Below, piece by piece: positions 1-7,221 of a stretch of DNA of 12,003 bases. Every line of letters begins with the position of its first letter. Position 1 is the stretch's first letter. The DNA is from Desulfobacterales bacterium (GTDB taxonomy: Bacteria > Desulfobacterota > Desulfobacteria > Desulfobacterales > UBA11574). The stretch covers positions 1 through 12,003 of the forward strand of contig JAQYVG010000092.1 of the NCBI GenBank assembly GCA_030145595.1. The letters run 5' to 3'. A model generated the notes under the pieces. It saw only the letters and a list, made by a program, of their open reading frames with translations, was not told where the DNA came from and made no database searches. A program made the position numbers and the translations under genes.

Positions 1-1
1 T

Positions 2-2497
2 CTGATGCAGGACTTTACCGGTGTCCCTGCCGTAGTAGATCTTGCGGCCATGCGTGATGCTGTAAAAGAGCTTGGCGGCGATCCTATCAAAATCAATCCG
101 CTTGTACCGGTCGATTTAATCATTGACCATTCCGTGCAGGTTGATTACTTCGGCACCGAGGATGCTTTAAAAAAGAATGTGGCCAAGGAATATGAACGCA
201 ATCAGGAAAGATACGCACTCTTGAAATGGGCCCAGAAGAGTTTTAGCAATTTCAGAGTCGTTCCTCCGAATTCCGGTATCTGCCACCAGGTAAACCTGGA
301 ATATCTGGGCCAGGTGGTGATGACTGCAGAAATTGACGGTAGAGCTATTGCTTATCCTGACACTCTGGTCGGCACCGACTCACACACAACCATGATCGAC
401 GGTATTGGAGTAATGGGGTGGGGAGTCGGCGGGATTGAAGCTGAAGCCGTCATGCTGGGGCAGCCGTATTATATGTCGATTCCTGAAGTTATCGGCGTAA
501 AGATGGTCGGAGAATTGCAGGCTGGAGTTACAGCCACCGACCTTGTGCTGGTAGTGACCGAGCTTTTAAGGAAACGCAATGTAGTGGAAAAATTCGTTGA
601 ATTTTTCGGACCCGGGATGCAGAACCTGACAATTCCGGACCGAGCAACCATTGCCAATATGACCCCTGAATACGGGGCGACGCTTGGTTTTTTCCCGGTT
701 GATGCCAAAACCGTTGATTATCTTAAACTGACCAATCGGGGAAACCAGGCCGATCTTGTTGAAGCCTATACCAGAGCGCTTGGTCTTTTTTATACCGGTC
801 ACCAAGAACCGCAATATACTGAAGTGCTTGAGATCGATCTTTCCACCGTTGTGCCTGCGGTTGCCGGCCCGGCCAGGCCCCAAGACAGAATCGAGCTGCA
901 GGATTTAAAAGGAAAGTTTGCCGCTGTAATGGGATGTGAATATGATCGAGATGCGGACATGGCCGACATCTCGACATTTCAGGACGAATCGGGCTGCACG
1001 ACAACCAGAGCCGCGACCTGCAAGCCGATTGACTCGCGTCACTATAAAGTAAATCTCGACGGCCAAGAAACCTCCATAGGCCACGGCAGTATAGTTATCG
1101 CCGCCATTACCTCATGCACCAATACTTCAAACCCTTACGTTCTGATAGGCGCCGGCCTTTTAGCAAAAAAAGCCGCATCAAAGGGTCTGAAAGTTCCATC
1201 GTTTGTTAAGACCTCTTTCGCACCGGGGTCCAAAGTTGTTATCAGATATCTTCAAGACGCCGGCCTGATGCCTTATTATGAGACGCTCGGTTTTCACCTG
1301 GCAGCTTTCGGGTGTACGACCTGTATCGGAAACAGCGGTCCTTTGCATCCTGAAATAGAAAAAACAATATCTGAAAACGATCTGACCGTTGCTGCGGTTC
1401 TTTCCGGAAACCGCAATTTTGAGGCCAGAATCCATCAGAGCATCAAAGCAAATTTTTTGGCATCGCCCATGCTGGTGGTGGCATTTGCTCTGGCCGGTAG
1501 AATCGATATTGATTTAACCATGGAATCGGTTGGGCTCGATTCCAACGGCGAACCTGCCTATTTAAAAGATATCTGGCCAACCAATCAAGAAATCGAACAT
1601 TTGGTAAAGATACACGTTAAAAAAGAGTTTTACGAACAAGAATATGCTAAAATTTTTGACGGCGACGAGTTTTGGCAGGCACTGGATGTTACGGAAAGTA
1701 CAACTTTCAGCTGGGATAAAGACTCCACCTACATTAAAAACCCGCCCTATTTTGAAAATTTCAGCACTAAGTTACTCAAACCTTTGGATGTAAACAATGC
1801 CGGCGTACTCACTATGCTGGGCGATTCGGTCACCACGGATCATATTTCTCCTGCAGGCGCTATACCGCCGGATTATCCTGCCGGACAATACTTGATTGCA
1901 AACAACGTACCGCCGCCGGAATTTAATTCCTATGGATCACGCCGGGGCAATCATGAGGTGATGATGCGGGGAACTTTCGGAAATATCCGCATTAAAAATA
2001 AACTGGCTGCACCCCGAGAGGGCAGTTTTACCATCAAATTTCCCGACAAAAAAGAAATGTTTATCTATGATGCCGCCCTTGAATATGCCGGGGAATCCCG
2101 GCCGCTGATTGTATTGGGCGGCAAAGAGTACGGGACCGGATCTTCCCGGGACTGGGCTGCCAAAGGAACTTTCTTGCTGGGAGTCAAGGCGGTTATCACC
2201 GAGTCTTTTGAACGCATCCATCGCAGCAACCTGGTCGGCATGGGGGTGTTGCCGCTGGTCTTTAAAGCCGGTGAAAATTTGGAAAGCCTCGGATTAACGG
2301 GCTTTGAAACATTTTATATCAGCGGCATCGAAAATATGCAGCCCAGAAAAGTATTGCAGATCAAAGCCGTCAAAGAAGACGGCAAAACCATTGATTTTGA
2401 AGCGGTTTCACGTCTGGACACGGATATTGATGTGGATTACTTTGAAAACGGCGGCATTTTGCAATATGTCCTGCGCAAAATTCTCAAAGGAAATTAA
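2..2497 (+). CDS. acnA: Aconitate hydratase, AcnA/IRP1 type (5'-truncated by window edge)
   Basis: Interconverts citrate and isocitrate via cis-aconitate in the cytosol, with a [4Fe-4S] cluster. The frame is open to the left edge; the first visible ATG (position 5, in LMQDFTGVPAVVDLAAM) is internal in AcnA, so roughly the first 65-90 residues are missing. Counting from that Met, cluster cysteines are visible in SCTNTSNP (Cys371) and FGCTTCIGN (Cys437, Cys440). Other family signatures are GTDSHTTM near 123-130, GDSVTTDHISPAG at 606-618, SYGSRRGNHEVMMRGTFGN at 642-660 and the swivel-domain GTGSSRDWAAKG at 710-721. The C-terminus is complete, ending in a TAA. The order of domains and the IRP1-like sequence separate it from AcnB. 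It supplies isocitrate to the enzymes controlled by aceK and aceA further right. No clear intrinsic terminator follows in the 78-bp gap to the convergent gene. Confidence 0.97.
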   Translation: MMQDFTGVPAVVDLAAMRDAVKELGGDPIKINPLVPVDLIIDHSVQVDYFGTEDALKKNVAKEYERNQERYALLKWAQKSFSNFRVVPPNSGICHQVNLEYLGQVVMTAEIDGRAIAYPDTLVGTDSHTTMIDGIGVMGWGVGGIEAEAVMLGQPYYMSIPEVIGVKMVGELQAGVTATDLVLVVTELLRKRNVVEKFVEFFGPGMQNLTIPDRATIANMTPEYGATLGFFPVDAKTVDYLKLTNRGNQADLVEAYTRALGLFYTGHQEPQYTEVLEIDLSTVVPAVAGPARPQDRIELQDLKGKFAAVMGCEYDRDADMADISTFQDESGCTTTRAATCKPIDSRHYKVNLDGQETSIGHGSIVIAAITSCTNTSNPYVLIGAGLLAKKAASKGLKVPSFVKTSFAPGSKVVIRYLQDAGLMPYYETLGFHLAAFGCTTCIGNSGPLHPEIEKTISENDLTVAAVLSGNRNFEARIHQSIKANFLASPMLVVAFALAGRIDIDLTMESVGLDSNGEPAYLKDIWPTNQEIEHLVKIHVKKEFYEQEYAKIFDGDEFWQALDVTESTTFSWDKDSTYIKNPPYFENFSTKLLKPLDVNNAGVLTMLGDSVTTDHISPAGAIPPDYPAGQYLIANNVPPPEFNSYGSRRGNHEVMMRGTFGNIRIKNKLAAPREGSFTIKFPDKKEMFIYDAALEYAGESRPLIVLGGKEYGTGSSRDWAAKGTFLLGVKAVITESFERIHRSNLVGMGVLPLVFKAGENLESLGLTGFETFYISGIENMQPRKVLQIKAVKEDGKTIDFEAVSRLDTDIDVDYFENGGILQYVLRKILKGN

Positions 2498-2575
2498 GTG
2501 AAAAAAACAATCCCCAAGGACCAGGCTTGAGTCTTGGATATAAAGAAGCCGGATACTTTTCTTAACTGAAATCGC

Positions 2576-3643
2576 TTAATTTAGGTTTAAGTCAAGATCG
2601 CCGACCGCTTCTATTTCCTCTGGCTGCCAGCGGGGATTGTCGTCCTTATCCACCAAACGCGCCCTCACGCCCTCTACATAATCGGGATGATTCAGAATAA
2701 AGCGCACTGCCGCAAGCTCCGCCTGAAAAACCTCCTCTAAGGGGCGATGCTCGTTGTGCCGCAAAAGTTTCAGAGTCAGTACTACCGCTGTGGGAGAACG
2801 TTCCGCCAGCCGCTGAAATACCTGGTCGCAGAGTTGGGTTTGTATGCTGCACACCCTGAGCGATTCCATGATTTCCAAAAGGGAGGTTTTCCCTTTAAAA
2901 TAAGTTTCCACCCATTCATCCATATCGGTTTTAGCGGCAATATCTTTCACAAAAAAGGGATCTAGTACCGAAGCCAAATGCTGTGCAGCCTGGGTTCTTG
3001 ATCGCGGCAAACTTGTTGCATGGCCTTCTAAAAAATCAATCATCTCCGGCAGACGCTGTGATAACAACAAATGGGTCGCAAGCCCCACCCGTACAGTTTC
3101 GGTCCCGTTCATTTCATAACCTGTAAGGCCCAGGTACTCGGGGTAACCTGCAGGGCATTTGCCAAACATCCAGCCCGTTGCACCCACATCCGGGAAAAAA
3201 CCGATTCTGGTCTCAGGCATGGCCATGCGGGTGCGCTCTGTGGCCACCACCATGTCGGCGGCGGCGGCAAGCCCCAATCCGGCCCCCATGGTGATCCCGT
3301 CGGCAAGCACGATCACCGGTCTCGGAAAACGATGGAGCCGTAAGCACATATCATACTCTTCCTCCAAAATCCGGTCGGCTCGCGGAAGACTTTTCTGCTG
3401 TATTGCCAAGGCCAGCGCCTTGATATCTCCGCCGGCACAGAAGCCTTTTTCACCGCTCCCGTATAGCAGGACGAAACGGAAACGTTCATCATTCTCCACT
3501 TCGTCCAGCGCTTTTTGGATTGAACGGATCATTTCAAGGTTAAGGCTGTTCAAAGCGCGAGGGCGGTTTAACACCAGACTCATCATCCGATCCTGCCGGC
3601 GAATCAGGATTGCCGGCTCAGGCTGGTTTTTCATCTCATTCAT
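2576..3643 (-). CDS. 3-hydroxyisobutyryl-CoA hydrolase-type crotonase-fold protein
   Basis: A 355-residue enoyl-CoA hydratase/isomerase superfamily protein. The oxyanion-hole segment FCAGGDIKAL lies at 68-77, the second glycine-rich segment GITMGAGLGLA at 116-126, and MPETRIGFFPDVGATG at 142-157. The Glu144 and Asp152 pair in the last segment matches the catalytic positions of 3-hydroxyisobutyryl-CoA hydrolases (HIBCH). The C-terminal block HPDYVEGVRARLVDKDDNPRW (319-339) is typical of the HIBCH subfamily and absent from short 260-residue hydratases. Known HIBCH enzymes release 3-hydroxyisobutyrate from its CoA ester in valine breakdown; related proteins act on other short acyl-CoAs, so the substrate is inferred. 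The ATG is preceded by GGGAG at 7 nt spacing; a second in-frame Met (residue 4) is possible. It is convergent with acnA and has a good upstream promoter. No other valine-pathway genes are in view. Confidence 0.85.
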   Translation of the reverse strand: MNEMKNQPEPAILIRRQDRMMSLVLNRPRALNSLNLEMIRSIQKALDEVENDERFRFVLLYGSGEKGFCAGGDIKALALAIQQKSLPRADRILEEEYDMCLRLHRFPRPVIVLADGITMGAGLGLAAAADMVVATERTRMAMPETRIGFFPDVGATGWMFGKCPAGYPEYLGLTGYEMNGTETVRVGLATHLLLSQRLPEMIDFLEGHATSLPRSRTQAAQHLASVLDPFFVKDIAAKTDMDEWVETYFKGKTSLLEIMESLRVCSIQTQLCDQVFQRLAERSPTAVVLTLKLLRHNEHRPLEEVFQAELAAVRFILNHPDYVEGVRARLVDKDDNPRWQPEEIEAVGDLDLNLN

Positions 3644-3688
3644 TTTCTAACTCCCTATCCATTTTGATTTTTATCTTTTTAAATCAGA

Positions 3689-3716
3689 TATATATGCATT
3701 ATTACTAAAATGTCAA
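3689..3716 (-). promoter_or_regulatory. Sigma-70-type promoter of the HIBCH-like gene
   Basis: On the minus strand a consensus -35 TTGACA (3716-3711) is followed after 16 nt by TATATA (3694-3689); the 18-nt alternative gives TATATC. Transcription would begin near 3682, leaving a leader of about 40 nt with a GGGAG ribosome site. Match quality and position support it; no experimental evidence. Confidence 0.55.
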
Positions 3717-3878
3717 TTTTACAAGCAATGCTAAGGTGAAGAATGTAAAGCTAGAAAAGTTATTATATATTGAATTAACGGAAAGTTATCCATATTCAAA
3801 CCTTCTAAGGATGATTATCTGATAAATATCGAATATCACGTTGTTGAGCTATATAAAATTAGCTGAACTCCTTACCGG

Positions 3879-3908
3879 GAAGCCCGGCCCTTAAAGGCGG
3901 GCAGCTTC
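3879..3908 (+). other. Hairpin resembling an IS200/IS605-family right end, in the 3644-3985 gap
   Basis: Arms GAAGC (3879-3883) and GCTTC (3904-3908), with an inner CCG(G)CC paired to GGCGG, enclose a CTTAAA loop. The string GGAAGCCCGGCCCTTAAAGG and its continuation GCGGGCAGCTTCAC look like the GC-rich hairpin at the right end of IS200/IS605 (TnpB) elements. No transposase or tnpB reading frame is present, so if the likeness is real this is a solo remnant. It could equally be an ordinary stem-loop in the aceK leader region. The rest of this roughly 340-bp gap is AT-rich and holds only the two candidate promoters listed separately. Confidence 0.3.
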
Positions 3909-3951
3909 ACTAAAAATAGCCGTGATTTAGAACTGTTGCATGTTAGTGACG

Positions 3952-3980
3952 TTGACATCTTGACTTGTCTTTGCTACTTT
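3952..3980 (+). promoter_or_regulatory. Candidate aceK promoter
   Basis: A consensus -35 TTGACA (3952-3957) is followed after 17 nt by TACTTT (3975-3980), which matches only three of six -10 bases. Initiation 6-7 nt downstream would fall at or next to the aceK ATG at 3986, implying a leaderless or nearly leaderless message, in keeping with the lack of any Shine-Dalgarno sequence. Weak -10, so tentative; an alternative TATAAA is at 3852-3857 with a poor -35. Confidence 0.3.
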
Positions 3981-3985
3981 TATGC

Positions 3986-5716
3986 ATGACCCCAGAGCCC
4001 ACCCATAGTCGACAGGAACGCCACTGTGCCCAAGCCATTCTCAAGGCCTTCAATGAATACCAAAGAAAATTCAAAATGATTACTCAACGGGCCAAAGCGC
4101 GTTTCGAATACCAGGATTGGCAGGGGATGAAAGGCGATGCAGCCGAAAGGCTGGATCTCTACAGGGAACAAGTTTCTTTGATTGCCATTGAAATCAATAA
4201 GTTGTTTGGTGAAAGCGTCAACGATAAAAAGATCTGGACAAAAACTAAGGTAATCTATTCTGATTTGAGTAGCAGGTACGATGTTTGGGAACTGGCAGAA
4301 ACTTTTTTCAATTCGGTCAGCCGGCGGATATTTACCACGGTTGGTGTTGATCCCCAGATAGAATTCGTCGATACCTGCTCTCGGACCCAACCCCTCCGGA
4401 TCAGACAGCCCTCATATCGGACCTACCAACAAGTCCAATCAACTGCAAAATTGATGGAGTCAATTCTCAGCGATTACAAACATCAAGTAGGTTATAAAGA
4501 TATGCAGCGCGATGCGCAGCTGGCGGCAGAAAAAGTGGACAATCACTTCCTAACCAGCGGGTATTCGCCTTACATCGAGCGAGCGGAAATGCTAACGGCC
4601 GTCTTTTATCGAGGTAAGAGAGCTTATCTGGTTGGTCGGATATTCAGCGGTTCAAATATTTTTCCTCTGGTGCTGGCGTTGCTCAACACCCATGGGGGCA
4701 TCGTGATGGATGCTGTACTCATGAGTGAGAACGACGTCAGTATCTTATTTAGCTTTACGCGCTCATATTTCCATGTCCACGCCGAAAGACCAGCTGTACT
4801 GGTGAGTTTCTTAAAATCCATCATGCCTCGTAAACGCATTGCCGAACTTTATATTTCCATTGGCTTCAATAAGCACGGCAAGTCTGAGTTGTACTGTGAC
4901 TTGCTGCAACACTTGAACCGTTCCAACCAAATGTTTGAATTCGCCGAAGGGGAAAAAGGCATGGTTATGGAGGTGTTCACCATGCCTGACTACGACTTGG
5001 TATTCAAAGTGATCAAAGATCGTTTTACCTATCCCAAGAATACCACACGTGAAGCGGTTATGGCCAAGTATTACCTCGTTTTCAAACACGATCGCGCCGG
5101 ACGACTTGTAGATGCACAGGAATTCGAGCACCTGAAATTCAACCGTAATCGGTTTTCAGCAGATTTGATAGACGGCCTTAAACGCGTTGCGGCCCGGAAT
5201 TTGATCATCAGTGAAGACTACGTCGTTATCAAGCATGTTTATATAGAGCGCCGAGTAACCCCTTTGGACATCTACCTTGGGCAAGTGGATGAGGCCCAAG
5301 CGCGGACGGCCGTGGTGGACTTTGGCCACGCCATCAAAGATTTGGCGGCTGCAAACATCTTTCCCGGAGATATGCTGCTTAAGAATTTTGGTGTAACTCG
5401 TCACGGCCGTGTGGTCTTTTACGACTACGACGAGCTTTGCTTGTTGTCCAGCTGCAATTTCAGAAAGATGCCCCAAACCAGAAGTTATGAAGATGAACTT
5501 TCTGCCGAGCCCTGGTTTGCCGTTGGCGAAAATGACATCTTCCCCGAAGAGTTTAAGAACTTTCTAGGGCTAAAGGAAGCTTTAAGAGAGGTTTTTATGG
5601 AGCATCACGGGGACTTATTCGAGGTGCATTTTTGGCATCACATCCAGTCTCGTATCGATGCCGGCAGTACTATCGATATCTTTCCCTATGAGCAAAGCAG
5701 GCGGTTAAACACATAG
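3986..5716 (+). CDS. aceK: Isocitrate dehydrogenase kinase/phosphatase
   Basis: Bifunctional enzyme that phosphorylates isocitrate dehydrogenase to turn it off and dephosphorylates it to restore it, so diverting isocitrate into the glyoxylate bypass. The 576-residue product is very close to the usual AceK length (E. coli 578). The first half is the AceK-specific regulatory domain; the second half is a kinase-like fold with the loop AEGEKGMVM (320-328), the lysine of FKVIKD (Lys341), FPGDMLLKNFGVTRHGRV (459-476, with catalytic Asp462 and Asn467), FYDYDE (478-483, metal-binding Asp) and FPEEF (519-523). All these key residues are intact. I chose the ATG at 3986 because alignment to AceK N-termini begins just after it; a TTG at 3965 in the same frame adds only MSLLLLC and has no ribosome site. 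No Shine-Dalgarno precedes 3986 either. It stands alone and is convergent with aceA, not in an aceBAK operon. Confidence 0.95.
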   Translation: MTPEPTHSRQERHCAQAILKAFNEYQRKFKMITQRAKARFEYQDWQGMKGDAAERLDLYREQVSLIAIEINKLFGESVNDKKIWTKTKVIYSDLSSRYDVWELAETFFNSVSRRIFTTVGVDPQIEFVDTCSRTQPLRIRQPSYRTYQQVQSTAKLMESILSDYKHQVGYKDMQRDAQLAAEKVDNHFLTSGYSPYIERAEMLTAVFYRGKRAYLVGRIFSGSNIFPLVLALLNTHGGIVMDAVLMSENDVSILFSFTRSYFHVHAERPAVLVSFLKSIMPRKRIAELYISIGFNKHGKSELYCDLLQHLNRSNQMFEFAEGEKGMVMEVFTMPDYDLVFKVIKDRFTYPKNTTREAVMAKYYLVFKHDRAGRLVDAQEFEHLKFNRNRFSADLIDGLKRVAARNLIISEDYVVIKHVYIERRVTPLDIYLGQVDEAQARTAVVDFGHAIKDLAAANIFPGDMLLKNFGVTRHGRVVFYDYDELCLLSSCNFRKMPQTRSYEDELSAEPWFAVGENDIFPEEFKNFLGLKEALREVFMEHHGDLFEVHFWHHIQSRIDAGSTIDIFPYEQSRRLNT

Positions 5717-5804
5717 CAAGCTTTGAGAGACCTTTGCAAAACGCCCCTTTTTGTCCGACTATTGCTCAACTCAGGTCTAATTGTGTTCAGTGGGTTAAGT
5801 ATGT

Positions 5805-7088
5805 TTACCCGTCAAACTGCTCTTCTTCGGTGGAACCTTTCAGAGCAGCAGTTGCGGCCTCGCCGCCAGTGATTACCATTTGTACTTCGTCGTAGTATCC
5901 TGCCCCCACAAAAGATTGATGCTTTACGGCGCTATAGCCTAAATCACGCTCCATTCGGAATTCATGCTCCTGCAAGCGAGAATAGGCTGCCATACCTTCA
6001 GCTTTATAATCATGGGCCAGTTCAAACATGGAAGCATTCAAGGTATGGAAACCGGCCAGTGTCACAAATTGAAATTTATACCCCATGGCGCCAAGTTCTT
6101 CCTGGAATCTCCGGAGCCCGGTATCATCCATATGCAGCTTCCAGTTGAACGAAGGCGAGCAATTATAGGCCAGTAGTTTATTGGGAACTTTTTCTTGAAT
6201 TGCCTGGGCAAATTCCCGCGCTTGTCCCAGGTCCGGAGTAGATGTCTCCATCCAAATCACATCAGCATAGGGAGCATATGCCAGGGCTCTGGCTACGGCA
6301 AGTTCCATACCGCCTTTGACTTGGAAATAACCCTCAACGGTTCTTTCTCCGGACAAAAACGGTTGGTCGATGGGGTCTATATCGCTGCGGATCAGTCGGG
6401 CACTATCGGCATCTGTTCTGGCGATGATGATAGTGGGCACACCCAGCACATCACTGGCAAGCCTTGCAGCTGTTAACTTGCGCAGGTATTCCGAAGCAGG
6501 GGCCAGAACCTTTCCACCCATGTGACCGCATTTTTTCAAAGAGGATATCTGATCCTCTAAATGAACGGCGGCTGCGCCGGCATCGATGCATGCTTTAACC
6601 AATTCAAAGGTGTTGAGGAGGCCACCAAAGCCGGCCTCAATATCTGCGACAATGGGCGCGAGCCAATAAATGCTGCCTCTGTTATGCAGGTGTTGAAGTT
6701 GATCGGCACGAAGCAGCGCATTGTTTATTTTCTTAATTACAACCGGGACGCTATCGGAAGGGTACAGGCTCTGGTCCGGATACGTCTGTCCGACAGTATT
6801 TGCGTCAGCCGCAACTTGCCAGCCGCTAAGATAGATTGCTTGCAGTCCTGCCAACACCTGTTGCACGGCCTGATTGCCGGTCAATGCGCCTAAAGCCTGA
6901 ACATAAGCTTCCGAGTGCATCAGATGCCAAAGCTTTTCAGCTCCTAAGCGGGCAAAGGTGTATTCAATCTGAACAGAACTGCTAAGTCTGACAACCTGTT
7001 CGGCCGTATATGGTCGTTCGATTCCCTGCCACCGTGGTTCACTTTCCCAAGATTTTGCGAGCGTGTCGGATTGCTGCTGCCTGTCCAT
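5805..7088 (-). CDS. aceA: Isocitrate lyase
   Basis: Cleaves isocitrate to glyoxylate and succinate, the first step of the glyoxylate bypass. The product has 427 residues, as in the short bacterial ICL class (E. coli 434). The signature KKCGHMGGK is at 185-193 with catalytic Cys187; SGWQVAAD is at 88-95, the metal-contacting VHLEDQ at 175-180, and the substrate-binding NCSPSFNW at 309-316. The C-terminal lid STEEEQF (419-425) is present, so the enzyme looks complete and active. The ATG is set by a GGAGG at 7 nt spacing. The gene is convergent with aceK (88-bp gap) and downstream of the DUF89-like gene on the same strand, with a leader of its own that contains a long perfect hairpin. No malate synthase gene is in the window. 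Confidence 0.97.
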   Translation of the reverse strand: MDRQQQSDTLAKSWESEPRWQGIERPYTAEQVVRLSSSVQIEYTFARLGAEKLWHLMHSEAYVQALGALTGNQAVQQVLAGLQAIYLSGWQVAADANTVGQTYPDQSLYPSDSVPVVIKKINNALLRADQLQHLHNRGSIYWLAPIVADIEAGFGGLLNTFELVKACIDAGAAAVHLEDQISSLKKCGHMGGKVLAPASEYLRKLTAARLASDVLGVPTIIIARTDADSARLIRSDIDPIDQPFLSGERTVEGYFQVKGGMELAVARALAYAPYADVIWMETSTPDLGQAREFAQAIQEKVPNKLLAYNCSPSFNWKLHMDDTGLRRFQEELGAMGYKFQFVTLAGFHTLNASMFELAHDYKAEGMAAYSRLQEHEFRMERDLGYSAVKHQSFVGAGYYDEVQMVITGGEAATAALKGSTEEEQFDG

Positions 7089-7111
7089 GTAAAATCCTCC
7101 ATCGGGTTTAG

Positions 7112-7150
7112 TGTAAAGAATCCTGGCCCAGAGGGCCAGGATTCTTTACA
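7112..7150 (-). promoter_or_regulatory. Perfect 18-bp inverted repeat (hairpin) in the aceA leader
   Basis: The arm TGTAAAGAATCCTGGCCC (7112-7129) is exactly repeated in inverted form at 7133-7150 with only AGA between. The stem has a GC-rich core next to the loop and AAAGAA/TTCTTT outer parts, which is the make-up of a bidirectional intrinsic terminator, although no separate U-tract follows on the minus strand. It starts 11 nt upstream of the aceA ribosome site. It may end transcription of the DUF89-like gene, act as a conditional terminator for aceA, or be an operator for a dimeric regulator; the sequence alone does not decide. Confidence 0.85.
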
Positions 7151-7192
7151 TAAAAATGGTTTAAGTAGCAAAAAGAACTATAGGTACTCTGT

Positions 7193-7221
7193 ATAATGCA
7201 AAGCGATAAAGCGGTTGTCAA
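7193..7221 (-). promoter_or_regulatory. Candidate aceA promoter overlapping the end of the upstream gene
   Basis: On the minus strand TTGACA (7221-7216) overlaps the stop codon of the DUF89-like gene and is followed after 17 nt by CATTAT (7198-7193), four of six -10 matches. Initiation near 7186 would give a leader of about 97 nt that includes the 7112-7150 hairpin. An alternative, weaker pair (TTGCTA at 7171-7166 and TAAAGA at 7148-7143) would place the -10 inside the hairpin. Confidence 0.4.

Noticed and set aside
2498..2575. Terminator between acnA and the convergent gene
   Set aside because: Only a weak 5-bp stem (CCAAG/CTTGG) with a large loop and no U-tract was found.
3159..3650. 163-codon open frame on the + strand opposite the HIBCH-like gene
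   Set aside because: It is antisense to a gene with clear family motifs, its translation is rich in Arg, Ser and Pro with no recognisable domain, and it has no ribosome site.
3965..3985. TTG start adding seven residues to AceK
   Set aside because: No ribosome site, and AceK proteins align from just after the ATG at 3986.
7192..7197. TATAAT on the + strand as a promoter
   Set aside because: No -35-like sequence lies 15-19 nt upstream and no + strand gene follows.
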